A stretch of DNA of 64,000 nucleotides from Caenimonas soli. Lineage in GTDB: Bacteria; Pseudomonadota; Gammaproteobacteria; Burkholderiales; Burkholderiaceae_C. Made by a program: the position numbers and the translations under genes. The notes beneath the pieces are model-generated. The model searched no databases. It was not told the origin of the DNA and saw only the letters and a list, made by a program, of their open reading frames with translations. Shown here piece by piece: positions 53,815 to 62,172 of the stretch; the stretch's first letter is position 1; every line of letters begins with the position of its first letter. The stretch spans positions 186,001-250,000 of the forward strand of contig NZ_JABJVV010000005.1 in NCBI RefSeq assembly GCF_013155545.1. The letters run 5' to 3'.

Positions 53815-54780
53815 ATGAGTTCCAATCATCTGCTGGACCCCGACCTGCGCCCGCTGTTCGAACAGCTCCCGCCCTTCCGGTTCGACGACGCCATGCTGTC
53901 GGATCCGTCGCTGCTGGCGCCGATGCGCCGCATGGTCGGCGAAATGCTTGGCGCCAATCGCCCGCCACCGCGCGCCGACGTGCAGCGCTCGGCACGGCTC
54001 ATTCCCGGCCCGGACGGCTCGAAGCTGCGGGTGGAGATCGTCCGGCCACTAGCTAGCGGCAGCATACGCCCGGCCATCCTGCATATCCATGGCGGCGGCT
54101 TCGTCATGGGCGCGCCGGGCGACAACGCGGCGACCCACGAGCAATACGCGGGCGAACTGGGGGCCGTGGTCGTTTCTGTGGACTATCGCCTGGCGCCCGA
54201 GACGCCCCACCCCGGCCCCGTCGAAGACTGCTACGCGGCATTGAGCTGGCTGTACGAGCATGCCGGCGAGCTGGGCGTGGACCGCGCCCGCATCGCCGTC
54301 AGCGGCGAGAGCGCGGGCGGCGGTCTGGCGGCGGCACTCGCCCTGGTGACGCGCGATCGCGCCGAGATTCCCCTGGTGTTTCAGCATTTGGTCTTCCCCG
54401 CGCTCGACGATCGTACCGCCAGCGAAGCCGAGCCGTCGCCCTACGTGGGCGAGTTTGCCTGGACCCGCGATGCCAATTGCTTCGCTTGGCGCGCGCTGCT
54501 GGGATTCGCTCCTGGCGCCGGCGAAGTCTCCCCCTATGCGGCGCCGGCACGCGCCGGCGATCTGTCCCGGCTGCCGCCGGCGTTTATCGCCTGCGGATCG
54601 CTGGATCTCTTTGCCGAAGAAAACATGACGTATGCGCGGCGGCTGGTGCGCGCCGGCGTACCCACCGAGCTGCACATCTATCCCGGCGCGCCGCACGGGT
54701 TCATGATGGTCGCGGACGCGCCCGTCACCCGCGCATTCACCGCCGCGTCCATGGCGGCATTGGCCAGGGCACTGGCATGA
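53815..54780 (+). CDS. HSL-type alpha/beta hydrolase
   Basis: A 321-residue esterase of the hormone-sensitive-lipase group. It has the HGGGFVMG oxyanion motif, the GESAGGGLAAAL nucleophile elbow and the C-terminal histidine in GAPHGFM. It is 50 bases downstream of the dioxygenase gene on the same strand, probably in the same transcript. It may hydrolyse an ester or lactone intermediate. The substrate is unknown. Confidence 0.9.
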   Translation: MSSNHLLDPDLRPLFEQLPPFRFDDAMLSDPSLLAPMRRMVGEMLGANRPPPRADVQRSARLIPGPDGSKLRVEIVRPLASGSIRPAILHIHGGGFVMGAPGDNAATHEQYAGELGAVVVSVDYRLAPETPHPGPVEDCYAALSWLYEHAGELGVDRARIAVSGESAGGGLAAALALVTRDRAEIPLVFQHLVFPALDDRTASEAEPSPYVGEFAWTRDANCFAWRALLGFAPGAGEVSPYAAPARAGDLSRLPPAFIACGSLDLFAEENMTYARRLVRAGVPTELHIYPGAPHGFMMVADAPVTRAFTAASMAALARALA

Positions 54781-54791
54781 GCGCGTCGGTC

Positions 54792-55538
54792 TTACCAGGG
54801 GATTTCGGTGCCATCGTGCGACTGGAATACGCCGCTGTGAGCGGGTGTGGACCGAATCACCAGGCCGAGCATGCGATGCACGCTGTCCTTGGCCTCGAAC
54901 ATGCCGTCGGCGCCACCCATTTCAGTCTTCACCCAGCCAGGGTTCAGCGTTAGCACCACGATTCCCTTCTCATGCAGGTCGGCTGCCAGGCCTCGCGCAA
55001 GCATGTTGAGCGCCGCCTTCGACGACCGGTATGCGTGGATGCCGCCGCCCGGCGGAAAGCGGCTGCGATCGTTCCAGCCGATGCTGCCCATCACGCTGGA
55101 CACCATGACGATGCATTTGCGTTCGCTGGCAGCGATGTGGTTGACGAATGCCTCGCTGACCTTCGCCGTGCCGATCACATTGATGCGCAACACTTCAAGC
55201 CATTCGTCGTAGTCGAATCGTCCAACCGATTGCAGCATGCTGCGCGACCTCTCCGAAAAATGCGTGCCGGGGTTGCCGAGAACGCCGGCATTGTTCACGA
55301 GAAGATCCAAGGGCCTCCCTCCGACCGTGGCAGCCACACGATCGATGCTAGCAAGGTCACCCAGGTCCAGGGCATGCAGTGCGACACGGCCGTCCGACAC
55401 CGCTGCCACCTGCTGCAGGTCCGCCGCGACGCCGGGCTGGCGACAGCAAGCGTGGACGTGCCAGCCGAGCGCGGCCAGTTGGCGGACAAATTCCAGGCCG
55501 AGGCCACGGTTGGCACCGGTGACGAGTGCGGTAGGCAT
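54792..55538 (-). CDS. Short-chain dehydrogenase
   Basis: A 248-residue classical SDR: cofactor loop TGANRGLGLEF, NNAGV, serine in MVSSVMG and the active-site YRSSK. It converges with the hydrolase gene (11 bases apart). It resembles carbonyl-reductase-type SDRs such as those acting on hydroxylated ring compounds. It is followed by a SnoaL-like and a GST gene upstream on the same strand, so the three may form an operon. Confidence 0.9.
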   Translation of the reverse strand: MPTALVTGANRGLGLEFVRQLAALGWHVHACCRQPGVAADLQQVAAVSDGRVALHALDLGDLASIDRVAATVGGRPLDLLVNNAGVLGNPGTHFSERSRSMLQSVGRFDYDEWLEVLRINVIGTAKVSEAFVNHIAASERKCIVMVSSVMGSIGWNDRSRFPPGGGIHAYRSSKAALNMLARGLAADLHEKGIVVLTLNPGWVKTEMGGADGMFEAKDSVHRMLGLVIRSTPAHSGVFQSHDGTEIPW

Positions 55539-55552
55539 TCAGTTCCTTCAAA

Positions 55553-56032
55553 TCAAGAGGTTCCAGGGCCAACGCGAGCGGCCGCCTGGAGGAAAACCTC
55601 CTCGTTGCCCTCATTCCAATGGACCTTCTGTTCGCTGCGAACGATGCGCCAGTTGCCTAGCCGTTCGAGCATCGTGCGGTAGTACCCGATCTGGCGCTGG
55701 ACCGAGCCCCCTGGACAGCCTGCGAGGTAGTGCTGCGCGTGGAGAGTCGAGAGGCACACTGCGCGGTCACCATCGATCTCCATCAGATGATTGGCGCTCA
55801 GATGTTGTGTAGCGTCCAGCTGTCCGAAGAACTGAGGGGATATCTCGAGAAGCGAATCTGCCGCAAGTGTCACCGCGCCAATGGTGGCGGGATAGTCAAA
55901 TTCCACCCGGTCGGCGAAGCAGCTGCGAAAGCGCGCCCAATCCCGTGTATCGATACTTACCGCGAACCGCACCATGAGATCAGTGATCGCTGCCCGGTCG
56001 AAAAGGTACTGGAGCTTCTGAGATTCGGTCAT
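55553..56032 (-). CDS. SnoaL-like/ring-hydroxylating-dioxygenase-beta-fold protein
   Basis: A 159-residue NTF2-fold protein with AITDLMVRFAVSIDTRDWARFRSCFADRVEFDYP, a common opening of the SnoaL_4 group. It might be an isomerase or dehydratase, or resemble oxygenase beta subunits in fold only. The start ATG 56032 is chosen over a GTG at 56050. It lies between an SDR and a GST gene on the same strand. Confidence 0.82.
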   Translation of the reverse strand: MTESQKLQYLFDRAAITDLMVRFAVSIDTRDWARFRSCFADRVEFDYPATIGAVTLAADSLLEISPQFFGQLDATQHLSANHLMEIDGDRAVCLSTLHAQHYLAGCPGGSVQRQIGYYRTMLERLGNWRIVRSEQKVHWNEGNEEVFLQAAARVGPGTS

Positions 56033-56059
56033 GAAGTCTGCTCTTTCCACGCACCAGAC

Positions 56060-56767
56060 CTAGAGCCGAACCGCATTGTGCATTCGCTCGCCGAACATGT
56101 TGGACCACTCGACCGGCGACAGCTCTGCTCTTTGCTGGAGGTACTTACCCGGCGTAGCCAGGTCGCCTGACTGGCCGCGGATCACCGCGTGCCGCTGCGA
56201 GACCTGATCTACCCAACGTCGGGTTGCGGGATGCAGCTCGGGTGAGAACGACGGCTTGGCCCAGGGAAAGACCGCGATGTCAGCGATCGAATACTCTTCC
56301 CCGGCAAGGTATTCGGCTTGGCCGAGACGCCGCTCGAGAACGCTCAGCAGCCGTGCGGTCTCTTTGGTGTAGCGCTCTATCGCATAGGCATTCGGCTCCG
56401 GCGCGTACCGCATGAAATGCGCTGCCTGGCCCACCATCGGTCCAAGGCCCGCCACCTGCCAGGTTAGCCATTGGATAGCGACACTGCGCTGACGAGGGTC
56501 CACCGGCAACAGCCGGCCCGACTTTTCAGCAAGGTACATCAGGATCGCACCCGATTCGAACACCGCGTGCGGCACGCCGCCGAAAACGGGATCGTTGTCG
56601 ACGATGGCGGGAAGCTTGTGGTTGGGGTTGACTGCCCCGTACGCTGCCGTGTGCTGGTGGCCGTCGAACATGTCGTAGGTCATCAAGGTATAGGGCAGAC
56701 CAAGCTCCTCCAGTGCGATGCTGATCTTGTGCCCGTTTGGCGTAGCCGCGAAATGAAGATCGATCAT
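56060..56767 (-). CDS. Glutathione S-transferase, YfcG/YghU-like
   Basis: A 235-residue GST with a thioredoxin-fold N-terminal domain (HFAATPNGHKISIALEELGLPYTL; VNPNHKLPAIVDND; FESGAILMYLAEK) and an all-helical C-terminal domain (SIADIAVFPWA). The Asn of TPNG replaces the usual Ser/Tyr, as in Nu-class enzymes with disulfide-reductase activity. In an aromatic cluster it could open epoxides, dehalogenate or cleave ethers. Confidence 0.9.
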   Translation of the reverse strand: MIDLHFAATPNGHKISIALEELGLPYTLMTYDMFDGHQHTAAYGAVNPNHKLPAIVDNDPVFGGVPHAVFESGAILMYLAEKSGRLLPVDPRQRSVAIQWLTWQVAGLGPMVGQAAHFMRYAPEPNAYAIERYTKETARLLSVLERRLGQAEYLAGEEYSIADIAVFPWAKPSFSPELHPATRRWVDQVSQRHAVIRGQSGDLATPGKYLQQRAELSPVEWSNMFGERMHNAVRL

Positions 56768-56809
56768 CTGAGAGCCCGTGACAGGTGTGGTGCGTGACGA
56801 CGGCTGGAA

Positions 56810-56944
56810 TCTATCTCGACCGGTTGCCTGCGTCGAATGAAGCTTGGGAATGGCCGTAATCAGTGATGGAAATCCATGCGAGGCCCAACCATCCGAATTG
56901 CCTTCGGTGATGACTTGAATTCAGGACGCGCATTGGTGCTTTCA
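56810..56944. pseudogene. Collapsed second copy of the LysR-dioxygenase cassette
   Basis: On the minus strand 56810-56875 reads WISITDYGHSQASFDAGNRSR then TAG, matching the C-terminus of the LysR protein at 51289 (SAADSGHSHSSFDAARSAG); about 39 of 48 bases agree. On the plus strand 56895-56918 reads ELPSVMT then TGA, matching the dioxygenase end ELRSVMA at 53741; the similarity continues past the stop, about 36 of 43 bases. In the intact copy these ends are 2.4 kb apart; here about 20 bases. The rest of the 56768-57051 gap holds nothing else I recognise. Confidence 0.8.
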
Positions 56945-57051
56945 GCCCTCCGCCTTCAAACTACGGTTCCCGTTATCGCCATTGCAAAAAACATGACAAA
57001 CCCACCAGCACCCATCCCGATCCCCGCCCGTGCATTGCCGAGGGCCCTGTC

Positions 57052-57819
57052 ATGACCCGCAGCCTGGAGAACAAGGTGATCATCGTCACGGGCGCAGGTG
57101 GAGGCATCGGGCGCGACAGCTGCCGCGTACTGGCTGCCGCAGGCGCGCGGTTGGTGGTAAGCGACATCTCTGAAGGCGCAGCCCAGGGCACGGTGGATCT
57201 TCTCCGCGCGGACGGTCATGAAGCAGTGCTGATCACGGCGGACGTGGGCTCGGAAGACTCCGTGCAGGAACTGGTGAAAGGCACCATCGCGTCATACGGC
57301 CGACTTGATGGCGCCTTCAACAACGCAGCGATCGAGCAGTCAAACAAGCCGCTTGCGGACCTGACCCTGGCCGAGTGGGAACGCGTGATGCGCGTGGACC
57401 TGACAGGGGTCTTTCTTTGCATGAAGCACCAGATCCGCGCCATGTTGACCTCGGGTGGCGGCGCCATCGTCAATACGTCGTCGGGCGCGGCGCAAATCGC
57501 ATTCCCGAACGGCGGGGAATACGTGACGGCCAAGGCCGGCGTGCTCGGCCTGACGCGCTCCGCGGCCGTCGATTATGGGGCGCGAGGCATCCGGGTGAAT
57601 GCCATCCTTCCAGGAGTCATTCGCACACCCATGATTGCGAGACTCTCGGAAGACCCTGCGTTCGCAGCGATGTTCGACCGCTCGCGGCAGCGCCATATTG
57701 TCGGACGCTTCGGAGAGCCCTCCGAAATTGGCGAAGCGGCCAAGTGGCTGCTGTCTGATGCTTCATCATTCGTCCAAGGAGCAGCCATCTCGGTGGATGG
57801 CGGCTTCCTCGCCAATTAA
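57052..57819 (+). CDS. Short-chain dehydrogenase
   Basis: A 255-residue classical SDR: cofactor loop TGAGGGIGRDS, NNAAIE, catalytic serine in NTSSGAAQ, active-site YVTAK and C-terminal SVDGGFLAN. It reads like a cis-dihydrodiol or hydroxy-steroid dehydrogenase, but substrate class cannot be fixed. It stands alone at the right end of the catabolic region, downstream of the collapsed LysR-dioxygenase vestige, and may once have been controlled by that LysR. Confidence 0.92.
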   Translation: MTRSLENKVIIVTGAGGGIGRDSCRVLAAAGARLVVSDISEGAAQGTVDLLRADGHEAVLITADVGSEDSVQELVKGTIASYGRLDGAFNNAAIEQSNKPLADLTLAEWERVMRVDLTGVFLCMKHQIRAMLTSGGGAIVNTSSGAAQIAFPNGGEYVTAKAGVLGLTRSAAVDYGARGIRVNAILPGVIRTPMIARLSEDPAFAAMFDRSRQRHIVGRFGEPSEIGEAAKWLLSDASSFVQGAAISVDGGFLAN

Positions 57820-58365
57820 GACTTGACCTGATATCGGAGAGACCATGGAGTCGGCACCGATCAAAACGACGAAGGACGGCAAGGACTGGAGGCACACGCC
57901 AGAGACCAGGGGCAACATGATCAGGACTATGGCGGTGGCACAGGCGCCGCAAAGCCGCCATGAAGTGCGCTGCACCGGCACTTCCCGCTGGTGCAAACGG
58001 CGGCTGCGGCTGCTCCAACATATCGAAGGAGCCCACGTGAACACCCTAAAAAGGGCACGCGACGGATCACGACTGGAGTCCCCGATTCGTACGCCCATAA
58101 GCAACGTCTTAGACAGGCTCTCGGGTCATCGACCACGGGTGGCACCAATACGCTTGACTCACTATTGCTTCTTCGGAAACAGCTGCACGTACCAGCGCTG
58201 ATCAAACACCGCGCCCTCAAAACGATCGGCTTCAGGCTTGCTCGGCGTGAAGGGCCCTAGGGTCTTCTTCACACCCCCTCCGATTACCGACCGCTTCCCG
58301 CCGCTCTTACCCTTCTGCGCATACGGCGCCCAATTCCCGCCCAAGCTGACATGCGAACGGCGGCC
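57820..58365. other. Gene-poor stretch with one doubtful ORF
   Basis: No gene of known family is visible. A minus-strand ORF at 58162-58344 (60 residues, basic and glycine-rich start, then GPFTPSKPEADRFEGAVFDQRWYVQLFPKKQ) could be the end of a lost gene, since it faces the decayed ligD end that follows. I cannot assign it. Confidence 0.4.
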
Positions 58366-58659
58366 ATCCCGCAGCGGTTCGTGGCGAAGTCGGGGCCCTC
58401 GAACCGCAAGGGAAAAATCTTCATCGACTTCCTGCGCAACGGGCAGTCACAGTTCACGGCGGCCACGTTTTCGGCGTGCCAGGCCGGGGATTTCGGTGTC
58501 CATGCCAGTTGCGTGGGAGCAACTGCTTGATGTGAAAAGTGGCGCTCGCTGGACCATCACCACCGCGCTGACCTACCTGCAGCGGGTGAACGTTGACCCT
58601 TGGGCGGGGTACTGAAATCAAAGCCGTCCCTGACCGCAGCCATCACCGCGCTCAAGTAA
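58366..58659 (+). pseudogene. Decayed 3' end of a second ligD gene
   Basis: The frame at 58366 reads IPQRFVAKSGPSNRKGKIFIDFLRNG, matching the LigD polymerase domain (intact copy: IPQRFVAKSGGSNRVGKIFIDYLRNG). About 100 bases later the match moves to another frame (SMPVAWEQLLDVKSGARWT). It then shifts again to KSKPSLTAAITALK and a TAA at 58657-58659. The upstream 85 percent of the gene is absent. It differs from the intact ligD in this window at many bases, so it is a separate lineage and not a recent duplicate. Confidence 0.85.
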
Positions 58660-58787
58660 TGCGCTTGTTGGGCGAACCTCGACGAGGCAGTCCACCTTTA
58701 GGTGAAAAGCACACATCCCCCGAACGGAGGATGCGCTAGCAATCAAGGCAGGTTATACGTATTGCACAATAGAGGAAGAGGTGAGCG

Positions 58788-59507
58788 ATGCCCCAGCACG
58801 GCCGATTTAGCGCATCGAGTTTTCTGGCCCGACTTTTCTCCCGGGCGCGCGCCCCCGCCCCTCCCGCATCCAGCGAGCCGCATTCACAACTGGCGTCGGG
58901 CCATTCGAAGCATTCCCGGGGCGCGCAGGCATCCGATAACGCGTCCAGGCGCGAACTGCTGCGCGTGGTGTTGCGCGACACCCTCAACCGTCATGGGATT
59001 CCTGTGCACTGGCTGGGCGCAGACGTGCTCGTTGCGACTTCACGCACGGGCGAGCGCGGCCTGCACTGGCGATTGGTGATTAGGCATTGGGACCCGCGCC
59101 TGTTGACGCACGGCTTCGCCTTGCAGCAAAGCCTGATCAAACGCATGACCACCTACGACCCGCTTGCGGGCAACTGGCTGATGGGCATCTCTTGGCAATT
59201 CGCCCTGCCGGATGATTTGATCAGCCCGCCCATGCCTCACCCGGGCCTCTGGACTGCCGACCCGCCCACGCCCCGCCCGACGCCACTCCAGGCCGTTTCC
59301 GGCGGAGTCGCCGACGTGATCGCAGGACCTGTGCGCATCGCCGACCATGCCAGCCCGGCCGCAGGGGTTGGATCGGATGTTAGAGCCGATCTCGATCAGC
59401 TCCTGGCCGTCCGCGATTCGGACTTCAAGCGGCACGGTGAGGGCGCTCCCGACCACGAAGCGACACAGCCCATGTACCTGCGCACCGAGCCCAGCCGGCT
59501 GGAATGA
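58788..59507 (+). CDS. Hypothetical protein
   Basis: A 239-residue protein. The first 50 residues are low complexity (A, P, S, R). The core at about 50-150 (RRELLRVVLRDTLNRHGIPVHWLGADVL, then LVIRHWDPRLLTHGFALQQSLIKRM) looks folded and conserved-like. The tail is proline-rich and then acidic. No signal peptide or membrane helix is seen. The start ATG 58788 follows GAGGAAGAGG. Family not recognised. Confidence 0.65.
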   Translation: MPQHGRFSASSFLARLFSRARAPAPPASSEPHSQLASGHSKHSRGAQASDNASRRELLRVVLRDTLNRHGIPVHWLGADVLVATSRTGERGLHWRLVIRHWDPRLLTHGFALQQSLIKRMTTYDPLAGNWLMGISWQFALPDDLISPPMPHPGLWTADPPTPRPTPLQAVSGGVADVIAGPVRIADHASPAAGVGSDVRADLDQLLAVRDSDFKRHGEGAPDHEATQPMYLRTEPSRLE

Positions 59508-59582
59508 TCAGATTCCGAAACAGTGGCGTACAAGGAGTGCTCGTGACCGTCGGCTGCAGGGTACGTCTTTGTCACTTTAGGG

Positions 59583-59611
59583 TTTACCTGTTTGCGTCAA
59601 TTTGCTATAAA
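59583..59611 (+). promoter_or_regulatory. Sigma-70 promoter with flanking GGTTTACC/GGTAACC
   Basis: TTTACC (59583-59588) and TATAAA (59606-59611) are 17 bases apart, a near-consensus promoter. Transcription should start near 59618, with GGAAGA ahead of ATG 59652. The -35 lies in GGTTTACC and the -10 is followed by GGTAACC, so a repressor could recognise both. Confidence 0.65.
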
Positions 59612-59651
59612 GGTAACCTGATGTAACCAATAAAACAGACGGAAGACCCAC

Positions 59652-59894
59652 ATGAATCCTCCCCGCGATGCCTACACTCGCGCCCTGGAGCAAGAGCGCC
59701 AAACCTGGAACGCTCTTCACAGCCTGCAGCGCACCGACCCTGCATATGCAGAGGCCCTGACGCGGTGGCGCGCAGCAGCCGATAGCATAGGCGCGGCAGT
59801 GCAACAGCAGGTGGAAGCCTCACCCCCGGCCACGGCGTTTCGTTCCCTAAGTGCCAGGGCGCCCGCCAAGGTCTCCTCGCGCCGGAGCGCATAG
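59652..59894 (+). CDS. Small hypothetical protein
   Basis: An 80-residue, mostly helical protein starting MNPPRDAYTRALEQERQTWNALHSLQ, with a basic tail. It has a good promoter and a ribosome binding site (GGAAGA), which is the main support for it being real. Family unknown. Its 3' end overlaps the next reading frame by 44 bases. Confidence 0.55.
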   Translation: MNPPRDAYTRALEQERQTWNALHSLQRTDPAYAEALTRWRAAADSIGAAVQQQVEASPPATAFRSLSARAPAKVSSRRSA

Positions 59895-60258
59895 CGCTGG
59901 GCAGTGGGCTAAGGAGCGCAGCCTGAACCTGGAATCTATCTCCGGCCCCTGGCGCGGCCTGTACGTGATCGCGTACACAACCGAGTTCGAGGGTCTCTTC
60001 TACGGCTACGCGAAGGTGTGCAGTTCGAAGCCGATCCACGCCTGGAGCGCGGACGCTATCGTGAAAATGTCCACGGGCGGATTCACCGACGAATTGCATT
60101 CGCTGGTTGTTGCCGACCTGTGCGGGCAGGCGATGGTGAGCGCAGTTCGGGAGCTGGTTGCCGCGCGCCCTTGGGTGCGCCGTGTGGTCAAGGCGCCGTT
60201 GTTGGTGCAGCACGTTCTTCCAACGGAAGGCGATGCGACTTCGGTGCGGCCGCCCTAA
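59851..60258 (+). CDS. Hypothetical protein
   Basis: A 135-residue ORF whose credible core begins at about LNLESISGPWRGLYVIAYTTEFEGLFYGYAKVCS and ends LVQHVLPTEG. The only upstream in-frame start is the GTG at 59851, inside the previous gene. AAGGAG at 59911 precedes a CTG codon, so a non-standard or corrected start is possible. No family recognised. Confidence 0.5.
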   Translation: MPGRPPRSPRAGAHSAGQWAKERSLNLESISGPWRGLYVIAYTTEFEGLFYGYAKVCSSKPIHAWSADAIVKMSTGGFTDELHSLVVADLCGQAMVSAVRELVAARPWVRRVVKAPLLVQHVLPTEGDATSVRPP

Positions 60259-60433
60259 GCCCAAGGCGACCAGAACACGCGCCCACAGGGAAAGCAATCG
60301 CATGGGTTGCTTATACGCAGCCTCGCCCATTTCCAATGGTAGTAGTGGTCCCCTTGCTTCGGCCGATCGGTCACTCTGCCTGTAGTCGCATCGCGGAGGA
60401 TGGCCCAAATATTTTTAGCAGCTGCCTAAAGAA

Positions 60434-60706
60434 GTGGCACAGCCCGCAAAGCCAGGCCTGATGCGGATCCGAGAGGATGTCTACAAGGTTATCAACACCC
60501 CTATCCCCGGTGGGCATGGACATCCGGACCGCCCGAATGTGTTAGGAGCCAGACAGCCCCAGAACGGGCTGCTTTTGGCGGCGGATTCAACCGATCGCAC
60601 GCACCTCATGCAGAAAATGCAGGAAATGTCGGAGAAGCGCGTGGTCTTCGGAAGTGATGCCATCCGGGTCGAAGTGCATCACATCATTAGGCACCTCGGA
60701 GGCTGA
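60434..60706 (+). CDS. Doubtful small ORF
   Basis: A 90-residue frame from a GTG at 60434, or from an ATG further in (MRIREDVYKVINTPIPGGHG). Composition is protein-like and the reading ends EVHHIIRHLGG. No family, promoter or ribosome site supports it strongly. The flanking gaps 60259-60433 and 60707-60897 hold nothing recognisable beyond short hairpins. Confidence 0.3.
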   Translation: MAQPAKPGLMRIREDVYKVINTPIPGGHGHPDRPNVLGARQPQNGLLLAADSTDRTHLMQKMQEMSEKRVVFGSDAIRVEVHHIIRHLGG

Positions 60707-60897
60707 GGACGTTCTTGCGACTCAGACTCGCGTCTGGCGTCTGCGGTCGCGACTCGAACACAGGTTGCCCCGATCGCGCGAGATGCCAAAGTCCCGCCTA
60801 AGACGACGTCGCGCACTCTCACGCTGGTGAGATCGCAGCCACGCAACTTACTGTCCAATGCGCGGGAGGTAACGGCGCACGGGCCGTGGCGCGAGCC

Positions 60898-61980
60898 TCA
60901 GGCCCCTAGCGGCTCGCTGGTGGCGCGGCCGGCGTAGTCGGTCCAGCAGCGTCGCGTGAAGTCATAGAGCTTGCAGCGTCGCGCCGTTTCGAAGTACCAG
61001 CGCCAGGAGAAGCGCTGCACCACAATGCGACCAGGCAGCATCTTCTCCAGCGTGGCCTGCGCCTGACGCAGGCGGTACAGCGGGATGCCCATGTCCACAT
61101 GGTGTGCCGTGTGCTCCATGATGTGGTGCAGCAGGCCGCCTATCGCCGGCGGAAAGGTCAGGTGCACGGTGGTCGATACAAACGGCTGAGCTCTCGACCA
61201 GGCACCGCGCTCCTCGTGCCAAGAGACCGCCGTGTGCGTGTGATGGACGTACACCACGAACCCGATCATGGCGCACCAGAAAAGGAACGGAGCCACCCAA
61301 CCGGTTAGCAGCAGCACGGTAACGGACTGCCCCGTCGCCAGGGCTGTCGCGACCAAGCCGGCAGCCCAGAACAGGCCGAAGGCACTCACCAAGAGGTTGT
61401 CGAGCAGGAACATCGGACGGCTGGTGGGCATATGCCGCCGGTTCGGAAAGAACATGCGCTTCCACCAGATTTCCACCATGTAGTACAAGCCCGGCGTCCA
61501 GCCGCTGCGGTAGATGCGGCCCAGCAGGCGCTGTCCCGGTGACAGCGCGGCGAACTCCTCGCGCGTGTAGGGCGCCCACACGAAGTCGAAGCCCTTGAGG
61601 TTGGTGTAGCCGTGATGCACGACGTTGTGTCCTATGTCCCAGAGGCTATAGGGCGTGAGCGAGGGCAGGAAGGCGATACGCCCTATCCATTTGTTCAGGG
61701 TCCGGTGGGGCGTCAAGCTCTGGTGGCAGGCGTCGTGGCCGATGATGAACAGGCGCCCGATCACGAAGCCGGCCGCCAACCCGCACATCAGCTTCGCCCA
61801 GGCCGGCTGCAGCAGCACGGTGCCGGCGATCGCCGCGGCGAGCAGCAGCCAGTCGACCAACAGCAGCACTAAAGCGAGCGTGGTCGCCTTGGCGGAGAGC
61901 GGCAGCAGCCACTGGCGCAGGACCTTGCGGTGGGGCAGCGGAGCATCGGGGGGAACAGGCCGGGTGAAGTCGACGGTCAT
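60898..61980 (-). CDS. Membrane fatty acid desaturase
   Basis: A 360-residue di-iron desaturase of the inner membrane. It has the three histidine boxes: HDACH at 82-86, HNVVHH at 118-123 and a C-terminal EHTAHH. Four or so membrane helices flank them. It is of the acyl-lipid omega-desaturase type (DesA-like), although some relatives act on carotenoids or hydrocarbons. An FNR box sits upstream. Oxygen is a substrate, so control by an oxygen regulator makes sense. Confidence 0.9.
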   Translation of the reverse strand: MTVDFTRPVPPDAPLPHRKVLRQWLLPLSAKATTLALVLLLVDWLLLAAAIAGTVLLQPAWAKLMCGLAAGFVIGRLFIIGHDACHQSLTPHRTLNKWIGRIAFLPSLTPYSLWDIGHNVVHHGYTNLKGFDFVWAPYTREEFAALSPGQRLLGRIYRSGWTPGLYYMVEIWWKRMFFPNRRHMPTSRPMFLLDNLLVSAFGLFWAAGLVATALATGQSVTVLLLTGWVAPFLFWCAMIGFVVYVHHTHTAVSWHEERGAWSRAQPFVSTTVHLTFPPAIGGLLHHIMEHTAHHVDMGIPLYRLRQAQATLEKMLPGRIVVQRFSWRWYFETARRCKLYDFTRRCWTDYAGRATSEPLGA

Positions 61981-62042
61981 TGGGATTGCGCGAGCGCGGA
62001 AGCCAAAGGCGACGATGTTAGGAGGCGGCGGATCGGCGCGTG

Positions 62043-62056
62043 TTGATCTGTATCAA
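62043..62056. promoter_or_regulatory. FNR box upstream of the desaturase gene
   Basis: TTGATCTGTATCAA is a perfect TTGAT-N4-ATCAA site. Its centre is 69.5 bases from the desaturase start at 61980. At -41.5 transcription would begin near 62008, giving a 28-base leader. It is 30 kb from the other FNR boxes in the window. Confidence 0.75.
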
Positions 62057-62172
62057 GAATCGGCGTTGTCTCGCCGCCGCAATTCGCCGACTCGCGGATC
62101 ACGTTGAGCTGTGTTTTCGACTTTGTTTGGTCGGATCAACCTCCAAAAAAAAAGTACCGCCACCCCCGAGAA

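Noticed and set aside
62145-62172. glmS terminator (run of nine T on the minus strand)
   Set aside because: The 19 bases between stop and T-run form no stable stem, so an intrinsic terminator is not supported.
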